Positions 47,682 through 55,388 of a stretch of DNA of 64,000 nucleotides are shown piece by piece. Numbering within the stretch: position 1 is the stretch's first letter; every line of letters begins with the position of its first letter. Position numbers and translations under genes: made by a program. The DNA comes from Amycolatopsis sp. NBC_00345 (GTDB lineage: Bacteria > Actinomycetota > Actinomycetes > Mycobacteriales > Pseudonocardiaceae), in assembly GCF_036116635.1 (NCBI RefSeq), contig NZ_CP107995.1, positions 10,416,001 to 10,480,000 of the forward strand, given 5' to 3'. The notes beneath the pieces were generated by a model, which had not been told where the DNA came from, did not search any database, and saw only the letters and a program-made list of their open reading frames with translations.

Positions 47682-48443
47682 ATGGTGGATCGCACAAGCG
47701 GGATGCCCGCGTTCCGGCAGGTCGCGGCCGACCTGCGTGCGAAGATCACCGTCGGCCACTACGCGCCGGGCGACCGGCTGCCGAGCGAGCGGGAACTCGT
47801 CGAGGCCTACGACGCTTCGCGGCCCACCGTCCGGGCTGCCGTGGAAATGCTTCGCACCGAAGGACTTGTCACGGCGGAGCACGGCCGCGGCGTGTTCGTG
47901 CGCCCGCCGGCGAGCGTCCAGCGCATCGCCCGATCCCGGCTGTCCCGCGAGGCCCGCGAGCGGAATCGCGGCGCGTTCCTCGCCGACGCCTCGGCCGCCG
48001 GCTTCACCCCGTCGACGTCGACGTCGATCCGTTTCGAACCGGCCGACGCCCGCACCGCGCTGCACCTCGCCATCGACGAGGGCACCGAGATCACCGTGCG
48101 GGACCGGGTGATGCGAGCCGATGGGCTGGTGGTCCAGCTCGCCGCGTCACGCCTCCCGCGCGCGTTGACGCGCGGCACCGCGATCGAGGGCGTCGACACC
48201 GGCCCGGGCGGCACGTACGCCCGGCTGGAGGAGCGGGGCCACCAGCTCGGCTCGTTCGTCGAGCACGTCGGCGCCCGGATGCCCGCGCCGGACGAAGCGT
48301 CGCTGCTGCAGCTCGCCGACGGCGTCCCGGTCGTCACCGTGACCCGCGTGGCCTACGGCACCGACGGGACGCCGCTGGAGATGAACGGGATGGTGCTGGC
48401 GGCCGACCGTTACGAACTGTCGTACGAGTGGCCCGCGGACTGA
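47682..48443 (+). CDS. GntR-family regulator, HutC/UTRA type
   Basis: A 253-residue regulator. The winged-helix N-terminus is FRQVAADLRAKITVGHYAPG with LPSERELVEAYDASRPTVRA. The C-terminal UTRA ligand domain (residues about 95-253) has GTEITVRDRVMRADGLVVQL and GTPLEMNGMVLAADRYELSY. ATG 47682 was chosen over the GTG at 47667, which overlaps the operator repeat. The protein is expected to sense a small effector. The neighbouring VOC gene at 48495 is 51 bases downstream on the same strand and may be co-transcribed. Confidence 0.9.
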   Translation: MVDRTSGMPAFRQVAADLRAKITVGHYAPGDRLPSERELVEAYDASRPTVRAAVEMLRTEGLVTAEHGRGVFVRPPASVQRIARSRLSREARERNRGAFLADASAAGFTPSTSTSIRFEPADARTALHLAIDEGTEITVRDRVMRADGLVVQLAASRLPRALTRGTAIEGVDTGPGGTYARLEERGHQLGSFVEHVGARMPAPDEASLLQLADGVPVVTVTRVAYGTDGTPLEMNGMVLAADRYELSYEWPAD

Positions 48444-48494
48444 CCTCCCGTTCTTCCAAGACGGAAGCGGCGTGGCCGGGCAAGACTCGTCGGC

Positions 48495-48893
48495 ATGACA
48501 CCTCGACCGACAGTCTGGCCCGCCTTCCGCTACAACGACGCCCCCGCCGCGATCCGTTTCCTCGTCGACGTCCTGGGCTTCCAGGAGACGCTCGTGGTGC
48601 CCGGTGCCCCGGATCGCGAGATCGCGCACGCCGAACTGACCTGGCCCGAAGGCGGCGGCGTGATGCTCGGCAGCACCGGCGGCCCTTGTGACGGCGTCCA
48701 CGACGCCATGCGCCCCGGCGGCGGCGCCGCGTACGTCGTGTCCGATCACGTCGACGAGATCTACGCGCGGGTGAAGGACTCCGGCGTCGTGATCACCGAG
48801 GAACTGACCGACACCGACTACGGCTCCCACGGCTTCAGCGTGCGCGACTCGGAAGGGAACTCCTGGAGCGTCGGCACTTACCGCGGCGCCTAG
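48495..48893 (+). CDS. VOC-superfamily protein (glyoxalase/bleomycin-resistance type)
   Basis: A 132-residue single VOC protein made of two beta-alpha-beta-beta-beta modules. The first begins PTVWPAFRYNDAPAAIRFLV then DVLGFQETLVV; the second has GAAYVVSDHVDEIYARVKDS and ends HGFSVRDSEGNSWSVGTYRG. The terminal EGNSWSVGTY supplies the usual metal-ligand strand. It is similar to PhnB- and YaeR-like small VOC proteins of unknown substrate. Located just downstream of the GntR regulator. Confidence 0.85.
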   Translation: MTPRPTVWPAFRYNDAPAAIRFLVDVLGFQETLVVPGAPDREIAHAELTWPEGGGVMLGSTGGPCDGVHDAMRPGGGAAYVVSDHVDEIYARVKDSGVVITEELTDTDYGSHGFSVRDSEGNSWSVGTYRGA

Positions 48894-49708
48894 GTTGCGT
48901 CGCCTGGGACATCGTTCCCATGCTGACGAAGCTCTGATTCCCATGCCCGATCACGTAGCGCCAGGCCGGTCGTCGACCACAGCCGGCCTGGCACTGCTGC
49001 GGCCAGGATGTTCACAGGTGCGGCGTCACTACCGCGCGAGCCCATCCGGCAATGGCTCCGCCACGGATCCCACGTCGCGAGAGCACCGTCTGTCCACTCC
49101 GGACATCAGGTGCCAGGAGCTGCGCCGAACCGGCACCGTCCTGTGTGGCCGGAGGCTCGGTTTCCGATGTGGAGTCGGCGGTAGTGGGGGTTCCCGACGG
49201 TCGCGGCCGTCGAGCATCGCCGGTCACAGAGGATTGTTTCCTGGACAGAATTTGGACATTTCCAGGACAGATCACCGGTTTTCGCCATCGAGGCGAACTC
49301 GGCCAGGTGCCGCGGCGGATCGTCTCGACCGTTGTCGACGGCCACGCGAGTGGCAAACTGGTTGGCCAGGATGCTTGTCCGGCAACGTCGGCAATGGCGA
49401 TCACGTAGCCCGATTAGGTGGTCCTTGCGCGGCCGGTCGCTCAAAAATATTCTGTTTCGCGCTTTGCGTACCGGCTTTTCAGGGCAGATGGCCGGCGGCG
49501 TGGACGACGCGCTCTGCCGGCCAGGTCGCTGTTCGGGGAGCAGTCGCGTGGTTCTGATCAGGCAATACGGTCGGTGGGTGACTCTTTTCTGATCCACTGC
49601 AGGGTGCCGGCTGGGAAAATCGAGTGAGTCGCTCTGAGTAGTGTTGATCTTGAAAGGTTCTTATGCACCGCTTGCCGCCGATCGGTGGCTTGGAGCAGGC
49701 TTCCCGCT
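48894..49708 (+). other. Long region without a recognisable gene
   Basis: About 815 bases with lower G+C and mixed codon use. Frames on both strands (for example 49052-49408 forward, 49106-49597 reverse) give Arg/Ser/Pro-rich translations without any motif or positional codon bias, so I call none. The region could be decayed DNA at the edge of the acquired Fic segment. The promoter of the Fic gene must be near its right end. Confidence 0.45.
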
Positions 49709-50905
49709 ATGACAGAAGAACCATCCGCTGCCGGTGTGTGGGTGCCCGTGGAGGGCGACCGGAATTTTCCTGCAGCGGTGCGTCGCAAGGGGGCCTGGGT
49801 GCCACCTCCCCTCCGGTCGGATGTCCGGCTGTGCCCGCGTACGCATCGATCGCTGGCTGCGGCCGAACAGGCTTTGGGGCGGCTTGACGAGGCTGCGGAT
49901 CGGTTGCCGGAAAGAGAGAGTCTGGAGCAGTCGACCCTGCTGAGGGAGGCCAAGAGCTCGGCTGCCCTGGACAACCGTCACTTCAGCCTCGAGGAACTGC
50001 TGGTGGCCAAGGCCCGGCCGGTCGATCTGCCCGATCAGTTCGCGGCCGTCGATCGCTACCTCACCGCGGCCGGGCGGGCGTTCTCCGCGGTGGGCCGGGA
50101 CGCGAAGGTCGATCTGGGTCTCCTGCGTGAGATCAGCAATCTCCTCGTCTCCCGTCCCGACGCGGAACCGCCCTCCGAGTGGAGAACCGACGTCACCTGG
50201 CTGGGCGGTCCTCGTCCGGAGAGCGCGGTCATGCTCCACGTGCCGCATGGGCCGTACTTGCTCTCGTCGGCCGAGCAATGGCAGGTGTGGAATGCGGACG
50301 ACCACGACATTCCCCTTGTCGGAAAGATCGGCCTGGGGCATCACCGGCTTGAGGTGATTCACCCGTTCGCCGGTGGCAACGGTTACGTCTCGCGCGCTTA
50401 TGTCAACCTCGAGCTGGTTGCGGCGGGGGTGTTGCGCGGCCCCATCCTCCCGTTGTCGGTGTGGTTTGACCGTAACCGCGACGAGTACTACTCCCACGTG
50501 CTATGCGTCGCGGAAAAAAACAGTTACGAAGACTTTCTGATCTTCTTCGCCGAAGGAATCCGGACGATCTGCATGGAGCAGATCCGCCATATCAAGCAGA
50601 TGGAGGAGCTCCGGGCCAAGCATCGGTCGAAGATAGGCCGAGGCGGTGGCAATGCCGTCCGGGTGGCCGACTCGCTCGTCGGCCGGCCCGTTACCACCAA
50701 CAAAGACATCGCTACGCGCTTCGACATGTCACGTAAGGGCGCCACTGATGCGATACGGAAGCTGGTCGGCGAAGGATTGCTTGAAGAATGCAATCCCGGA
50801 GTCCGGCGTAACAAGATCTACATCTGCCGCGAGGCATTGGATTTACTGACCCGCGACCCGGCTCCGCCCTTGGAAGATCGCGCCGTGTTCACCGAAAAGG
50901 TCTGA
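49709..50905 (+). CDS. Fic-domain protein with non-canonical active site
   Basis: A 398-residue protein. The Fic core motif is HPFAGGNGYVSR starting at His218, against the canonical HPFxxGNGRxxR: the His is kept, the acidic residue is Gly, and the first Arg of GNGR is Tyr. The N-terminal helix has SSAALDN near residues 88-94, similar to the inhibitory SxxxEG/N motif of class II Fic proteins but with Asp for Glu. The C-terminal third is a winged helix (NKDIATRFDMSRKGATDAIR), as in class II Fic proteins. Canonical members transfer AMP to targets; whether this one does is uncertain. G+C is lower than in neighbours, which suggests acquisition. Confidence 0.88.
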   Translation: MTEEPSAAGVWVPVEGDRNFPAAVRRKGAWVPPPLRSDVRLCPRTHRSLAAAEQALGRLDEAADRLPERESLEQSTLLREAKSSAALDNRHFSLEELLVAKARPVDLPDQFAAVDRYLTAAGRAFSAVGRDAKVDLGLLREISNLLVSRPDAEPPSEWRTDVTWLGGPRPESAVMLHVPHGPYLLSSAEQWQVWNADDHDIPLVGKIGLGHHRLEVIHPFAGGNGYVSRAYVNLELVAAGVLRGPILPLSVWFDRNRDEYYSHVLCVAEKNSYEDFLIFFAEGIRTICMEQIRHIKQMEELRAKHRSKIGRGGGNAVRVADSLVGRPVTTNKDIATRFDMSRKGATDAIRKLVGEGLLEECNPGVRRNKIYICREALDLLTRDPAPPLEDRAVFTEKV

Positions 50906-50938
50906 TCCGTTTTTCTCTCCAACCCCGCAGGAGTACTC

Positions 50939-51076
50939 GTGCTGTACTTTACTTTCGTGGAACGTCGTCGTCCTCGGCACGCCGCTGCGCGTTCTCGCCG
51001 GACGGTGCGGCTGATCCGCTGGACTGGTGTCCTCGCCCACGTGCTGATCGCGTTGCTCTGCACGGTGGACGCGTAG
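50939..51076 (+). CDS. Possible small protein (45 aa)
   Basis: A short open frame from GTG 50939 with GGAG 5 bases upstream. It is basic at the start (FVERRRPRHAAARSRRTVRL) and ends in a hydrophobic stretch GVLAHVLIALLCTVDA, so it could be a small membrane protein. It begins 33 bases after the Fic stop. No homology can be judged; the call rests on the ribosome-binding site alone. Confidence 0.3.
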   Translation: MLYFTFVERRRPRHAAARSRRTVRLIRWTGVLAHVLIALLCTVDA

Positions 51077-51077
51077 C

Positions 51078-52214
51078 TCAGGCGCCGAGTTGTGGTGGCA
51101 GGGCGGCGTTTTCGGGGGTGCGCAGTGCCGCGCGGACGTGGTCGGCTCGTTGTGGATCGGTATCGACCAGGCAGGCGAGGGCGTTGCTGAAGGCGCGACG
51201 GGCCAGTCCCGGTGTCCCCGTCAGCCACAATGCCCTTCCGAGCGCGATCTGGATATCGGCCCGTTCGGTGTCCGGCATCCGCTGGCCCGCCGCACGGGCC
51301 GCGTCCTCGGCGTTGTTCAGGGTGGTGATGGCCGCGACGGCGCGGTCGGCGGCCAGCTGCACGAGGCCGATACGCCACAGCGTCCGCGCGGTTTGCGGGG
51401 GATCGGCCAGGCGCTGGAACGCCGCAAGGGCGCCGTAGAAGACATCGAGCGCCCGATGCAACCTGCCTCTGGCCACAAAGAATTCACCCATGGCCACACT
51501 GAGTGCGGCGATGCGCTTGTGGTCGGCGGCCTCTTGTGACACAGCCAGTGCGCGCGTCCACTGGGCTTCGGCCCGTTGGTGGTCATCGCGGCGGTACGCC
51601 GCTCGTGCGCTGAGGGCCAACAGATCGGTCAGCAGGTGAGGTGCCCGAGCGGCGATGGCTGCGGCTTCTCCGGCCTGGGACAGTTGCTGTTCCCAATCGG
51701 GGTCGTGGCAGTAGCGCGACCAGGGCCACCACGCGTAAGCCAGAGACGCTGCCCCACCGGGGTCTCCGCACGCACTCAGCGCCGCGGCCACGCTCGGCAC
51801 GGTCCGGTAGGTCTCCTCCAGCGGTGACGGGGAGGCCGGGCCCCGCTCTCGGTGATCGCCGCCGGCGCTGGTGGCCGAATCCTGGCCGCTGACGTCCTCG
51901 CGCGCGTCGAGCCGGGCCTCGGCGTCGTGGCGTAACTGCTCGGCGAGTGCCGCGACTGACGCGGCCACGGCGGAATGATCTGCCGGCCGGGGGTGTCCGG
52001 TGGCGGTGAACCACCCTTCGTGCTCCTGCGCCAATCCTTGTTTTACCAGGCTCATGCCGGTATCGAGGGTGGCTTGAGGGTCGGCGTGTATGGCGATGGC
52101 GAGCAAAGGGAGGGGCAGCGCGGCGCCGACTCGCAGCAACAGCCCCAGCAGCCTGCCCGTGAGATCGGTCGAGTCATCGTCCGGCGTTGCCAGTTCGCCC
52201 GCCACCAGCCGCAT
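51078..52214 (-). CDS. Tetratricopeptide-repeat protein
   Basis: A 378-residue soluble protein made mostly of helical pairs with TPR-like spacing: AAYRRDDHQRAEAQWTRALA, VAMGEFFVARGRLHRALDVF, AADRAVAAITTLNNAEDAAR and ALGRALWLTGTPGLARRAFS. The N-terminal 140 residues are less regular. Similar repeat blocks form the C-terminus of many AfsR/SARP- and LuxR-type actinobacterial regulators, but here no DNA-binding or NTPase domain is present. It is probably a protein-interaction scaffold. The gene is convergent with the small frame at 50939 and the Fic gene. Confidence 0.75.
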   Translation of the reverse strand: MRLVAGELATPDDDSTDLTGRLLGLLLRVGAALPLPLLAIAIHADPQATLDTGMSLVKQGLAQEHEGWFTATGHPRPADHSAVAASVAALAEQLRHDAEARLDAREDVSGQDSATSAGGDHRERGPASPSPLEETYRTVPSVAAALSACGDPGGAASLAYAWWPWSRYCHDPDWEQQLSQAGEAAAIAARAPHLLTDLLALSARAAYRRDDHQRAEAQWTRALAVSQEAADHKRIAALSVAMGEFFVARGRLHRALDVFYGALAAFQRLADPPQTARTLWRIGLVQLAADRAVAAITTLNNAEDAARAAGQRMPDTERADIQIALGRALWLTGTPGLARRAFSNALACLVDTDPQRADHVRAALRTPENAALPPQLGA

Positions 52215-52723
52215 CCTCTCCTCAGCCGAGTCCCGTCCTCGGCTGCGTTGTACGGCGCTGTCCCTCCCAAGTCAGCCTTTCAGCTCGCCCATTCGCGTGA
52301 ACGTGATTTCCCGCACTTCGCAGTGAACCATTCTCCTCAGCCGACGTGAACCCGCCAACGGCTCGGTATCCACCTCCGAAGGATGAGTGAGTTGTTCATA
52401 CCATGATCAACAAGGTCGACTTGTGGTTCGCGCGCCGCGTCAAGCCCTCTTCACCGCATCTCTCGCGACGACAAGCACCGATCAGCGGTTGACAGCTCGC
52501 TAGCGCGTCAGTGAGTCTGATGGGTCGCGATCCAAGTGCCCGCGCCACCGCTCGTGCTCGTCTTGGTGAAGGTCGATCGTCAAGCATGAAGCAGGACAAT
52601 TCCTGTAACCGCACAGGAACACCACCAGCATGAACGGGTGGCAGCCGGGTTTGTGCTCTCCGTGGCCGACCCGGGAGAGCGCAACTGTTCCAGCCGACGC
52701 GAAACTCTCGTGAGAACCGGCGC
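52215..52723 (+). other. Region without a recognisable gene
   Basis: About 510 bases between the TPR gene start and the cupin gene end. The reverse-strand frame continuing past the cupin start (to 52396) reads through random-like residues. I see an imperfect inverted repeat GTTGTTCAT-acc-ATGATCAAC near 52391-52411 and nothing else. Confidence 0.45.
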
Positions 52724-53059
52724 CTAACCCTCCGGGTAGAAGACGAACAGCGTGCAGCCGGTGGTCGTCTGCGGGACGTGCCAGGACCCGGCCGGGGCGT
52801 GCAGGAACGAGCCGGCCGGGTAGTCGCGGGCGCCGTCGTTGAAGGTCCCGGAGACGACGAACACCTCTTCGGGACCGGGCTCGTGCACGTCGTCGTGCGG
52901 CCAGGAAGTGCCGGGGTCCATCTCGAGCAGGTTCGCCGTCGCGCCGGAGCTGCCTCTCCACAATGGACGGGCACGGATCCCCGGGAACAGCTCATGCACC
53001 GGGGATTCGTTGACAGTGGTGGATTCGTAGCCCTCCTGGGCGAGGATCGCGGGGTTCAT
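52724..53059 (-). CDS. Small cupin protein (ChrR-like cupin)
   Basis: A 111-residue single-domain cupin. The metal-binding cupin signature reads SWPHDDVHEPGPEEVFVVSG, with His and Glu ligands, and the second motif is SFLHAPAGSWHVPQ. The pattern resembles the cupin domain of ChrR-type anti-sigma factors and small dioxygenase-like cupins. It is divergent from a GlxA-type AraC regulator at 53131, so the two may be functionally linked; the 71-base gap contains the repeat TGTC-aagaaa-GACA. The substrate is unknown. Confidence 0.8.
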   Translation of the reverse strand: MNPAILAQEGYESTTVNESPVHELFPGIRARPLWRGSSGATANLLEMDPGTSWPHDDVHEPGPEEVFVVSGTFNDGARDYPAGSFLHAPAGSWHVPQTTTGCTLFVFYPEG

Positions 53060-53130
53060 GCCTTCGACCGTGCCGCGTCTCCGGCAGTGGGAACAGTGTC
53101 AAGAAAGACATCATCAGGTACTTTCCTGCC

Positions 53131-54066
53131 ATGCATCGGGTGGTGGGACTGGTCAGCCCGGTGCAGTCGACGTTCGAGCTCGGCTGCGCCGCGGAGGTGT
53201 TCGGCACCGAGCGGGCCGGGGTCCCGCAGCACTACGAGTTCCTCGTCTGCACGGAGACGCCCGGGCCGGTGCCGACCACGGCGGGCTACGCGATGTCCGT
53301 CACCCACGGGCTCTCGGCGCTGGCCTCGGCGGACACCGTGCTGATCCCCGGCTGGCAGCCCGTGGACGAACCGCTCTCGCCCCGGGTGTCGCGCGCGCTG
53401 ATCCGGGCCCACCGCCGCGGCGCACGGCTGGTCACGATCTGCTCCGGCGTGTTCGCGCTCGCGCGCACCGGCCTGCTCGACGGCCGCACCGCCACCACGC
53501 ACTGGGCGCGCGCCGCCAAGCTGCAGCGGGATTTCCCGCGTGTGCGCGTCGAGCCGGACGTGCTGTACGTGGACCACGGCGACGTCGCCACCAGCGCCGG
53601 GGCGGGCGCCGGCATCGACCTCTGCCTGCACCTCGTGCGGCGTGACCACGGCGCCGCGCATGCCGCGTTGCTCGCGCGCCACATGGTGATGCCGCCGAGC
53701 CGGGAGGGCGGCCAGACGCAGTACGCGCCGGCCCCGCCGCCCGGCGACACCCTCGACGGCCTCCTCGACTGGGCCACCGCCCGGCTCGGCTCGCCGCTGA
53801 CCGTCGACGATCTGGCCGGCTTCCTCAGCGTCTCGCCGCGCACGCTGGCCCGCCGCTTCGCCGAACGGTTCGGCACCAGCCCCGGCCAGTGGCTGCTGGC
53901 CTGCCGGGTCACCGCCGCGCGCACCCTGCTCGAAGAGACGGACCTCCCGGTGGAGGCCATCGCGGTGCGCGTGGGCCTCGCCTCGGCGGTCAACCTGCGC
54001 CGCCGTTTCCGGGACGCGCTGGGCACGACGCCGGCCGCGTACCGCCGGGCTTTCCGGACCCCCTGA
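53131..54066 (+). CDS. GlxA-type AraC regulator (DJ-1/PfpI plus helix-turn-helix)
   Basis: A 311-residue regulator. The N-terminal DJ-1/PfpI-like domain (residues 1-170) has HRVVGLVSPVQSTFELGCAA, LVTICSGVFALARTGLLDGR and ATTHWARAAKLQRDF. The conserved nucleophile-type Cys lies in TICSG. The C-terminal AraC DNA-binding domain has TVDDLAGFLSVSPRTLARRF and VEAIAVRVGLASAVNLRRRF. Many GlxA-like regulators control amine, amino-acid or detoxification genes. Its likely target is the divergent small cupin. Confidence 0.9.
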   Translation: MHRVVGLVSPVQSTFELGCAAEVFGTERAGVPQHYEFLVCTETPGPVPTTAGYAMSVTHGLSALASADTVLIPGWQPVDEPLSPRVSRALIRAHRRGARLVTICSGVFALARTGLLDGRTATTHWARAAKLQRDFPRVRVEPDVLYVDHGDVATSAGAGAGIDLCLHLVRRDHGAAHAALLARHMVMPPSREGGQTQYAPAPPPGDTLDGLLDWATARLGSPLTVDDLAGFLSVSPRTLARRFAERFGTSPGQWLLACRVTAARTLLEETDLPVEAIAVRVGLASAVNLRRRFRDALGTTPAAYRRAFRTP

Positions 54067-54163
54067 CGGGCGCCCGAGTGTCACCGCGGGGCCGCCGCTG
54101 CCGGGTGAGCCGCCCGAATCTCGGCGCTATTGGGCGGGCCGCCCGAGCGTCACCGCAGGGGCA

Positions 54164-54370
54164 CTACTGGACGGGTCGCTCGAACGTCACCAGCAGCCCG
54201 TCGACCCCGCCGGGCCCGACCCGGCCCTTCACCTCCGCCGAGGTGATCTGCTTGAGCTGCTAGCCCTGCCCGGCGTACTCGTTGAGGAGCTTTTCGAGCC
54301 GGTCGCCGGACATCTTGCCGCCGATCATCTTCTCGCGGACTTCCACGACCTTGTACGTGTAGCGCTGCAT
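54164..54370 (-). pseudogene. DUF4177-family gene interrupted by a TAG codon
   Basis: The reverse strand from ATG 54370 encodes QRYTYKVVEVREKMIGGKMS, then GDRLEKLLNEYAGQG, and then reads TAG at 54262-54260. After the stop the same frame continues QLKQITSAEVKGRVGPGGVD and GLLVTFERPVQ to a natural end at 54164. DUF4177 proteins normally have Trp at this point (GQGWQLK), so a single TGG-to-TAG change has split the 68-codon gene. The frame downstream is undamaged, so the mutation is recent, or the stop is read through, or it is a sequencing error. Confidence 0.8.
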
Positions 54371-54461
54371 GACCCCGATTGTGCCCGCTGCCGCCCGTTC
54401 ATCTCAGCGTGTCGGCGGGCTCGCGTTCCGTTCACCCGGTTCATCTGGCACTCTGGAGTGC

Positions 54462-55316
54462 GTGTTGCGGCTTGCAGGTGCACGGCTGCTCGATGATCGG
54501 GATTACCCCGCGGTGCGCGCTGCGCTCGCCGCCGACCCGGTGGGCAGCTGCATGGTCAGCGCCCGGGTCGAGGCTTCCGGTCTCGACCCGTGGCGCCTCG
54601 GTGGCGAACTCTGGGCCGCCGACAACCGCCCGGCGCGGACCGGGCGGCTCCAAGGGCTGTGCTTCGCCGGTCCGAACCTGATTCCGTTGCGCGGCAACGC
54701 GTCCGCTTTGCGGTCTTTCGCCGACCGCGCGCTGCGGCGCCAGCGCACCTGCTCCTCGCTCGTCGGCCCGTCCGAGCAGGTGCTCGGGCTGTGGGACGAG
54801 CTGTCCGACGAGTGGGGGCCGGCCCGCGAGATCCGTGGCGACCAGCCGTTGATGGCCCTCGACGGCCACCCGCTGGTGCCCGCCGACCCCCGGGTCCGCG
54901 CGGTGCGCCCGGACGAACTCGACCGGTACCTGCCCGCGGCCGTCGCGATGTTCATCGAGGAGGTCGGCGTCGATCCCCGCAGTGGTGACGGCGGCGCCAG
55001 CTACCGCGCCCGCGTCAGCGAGCTGATCTCCACCGGCCGCGCGTTCGCCCGGTTCGAGGACGGCGAGGTCGTGTTCAAGGCCGAGATCGGCGCCATGTCC
55101 GCGAGCGTCGGCCAGATCCAGGGCGTCTGGGTGCACCCGGACCGCCGCAGCGACGGGCTCGGCACAGCCGGCACCGCCGCGGTCGTCAACCGGCTGGTGC
55201 ACGGGCTGGGCCGCACCGCGAGCCTGTACGTGAACGGGTACAACGGGGCCGCCCTCGCGGCCTACCGCCGGGTCGGGTTCCAGCAGGTCGGGCAGTACGC
55301 GACCGTGCTGTTCTGA
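54462..55316 (+). CDS. DUF4081-GNAT acetyltransferase (Rv2867c-like)
   Basis: A 284-residue protein, the usual length for this family when started at GTG 54462. The N-terminal DUF4081 domain reads LLDDRDYPAVRAALAADPVG and WAADNRPARTGRLQGLCFAG. The C-terminal GNAT domain has QGVWVHPDRRSDGLGTAGTA (acetyl-CoA loop) and YVNGYNGAALAAYRRVGFQQ. In mycobacteria the orthologue (Rv2867c) follows ispG directly; here an 8-kb insertion intervenes. The acceptor substrate is unknown. A penicillin-binding lipoprotein gene follows. Confidence 0.9.
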   Translation: MLRLAGARLLDDRDYPAVRAALAADPVGSCMVSARVEASGLDPWRLGGELWAADNRPARTGRLQGLCFAGPNLIPLRGNASALRSFADRALRRQRTCSSLVGPSEQVLGLWDELSDEWGPAREIRGDQPLMALDGHPLVPADPRVRAVRPDELDRYLPAAVAMFIEEVGVDPRSGDGGASYRARVSELISTGRAFARFEDGEVVFKAEIGAMSASVGQIQGVWVHPDRRSDGLGTAGTAAVVNRLVHGLGRTASLYVNGYNGAALAAYRRVGFQQVGQYATVLF

Positions 55317-55388
55317 GGAGTCCCGGCCACTCTTCCGGGTCGGCGTTGCGACCGGGGAAGCGCCGCGTCCGGCTGGTTCCATCGTTGT

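Noticed and set aside
48895..49557. A 220-codon forward frame after the VOC gene
   Set aside because: It has a mixed, Arg/Ser-rich translation with no motif and no ribosome-binding site. I treat the area as non-coding.
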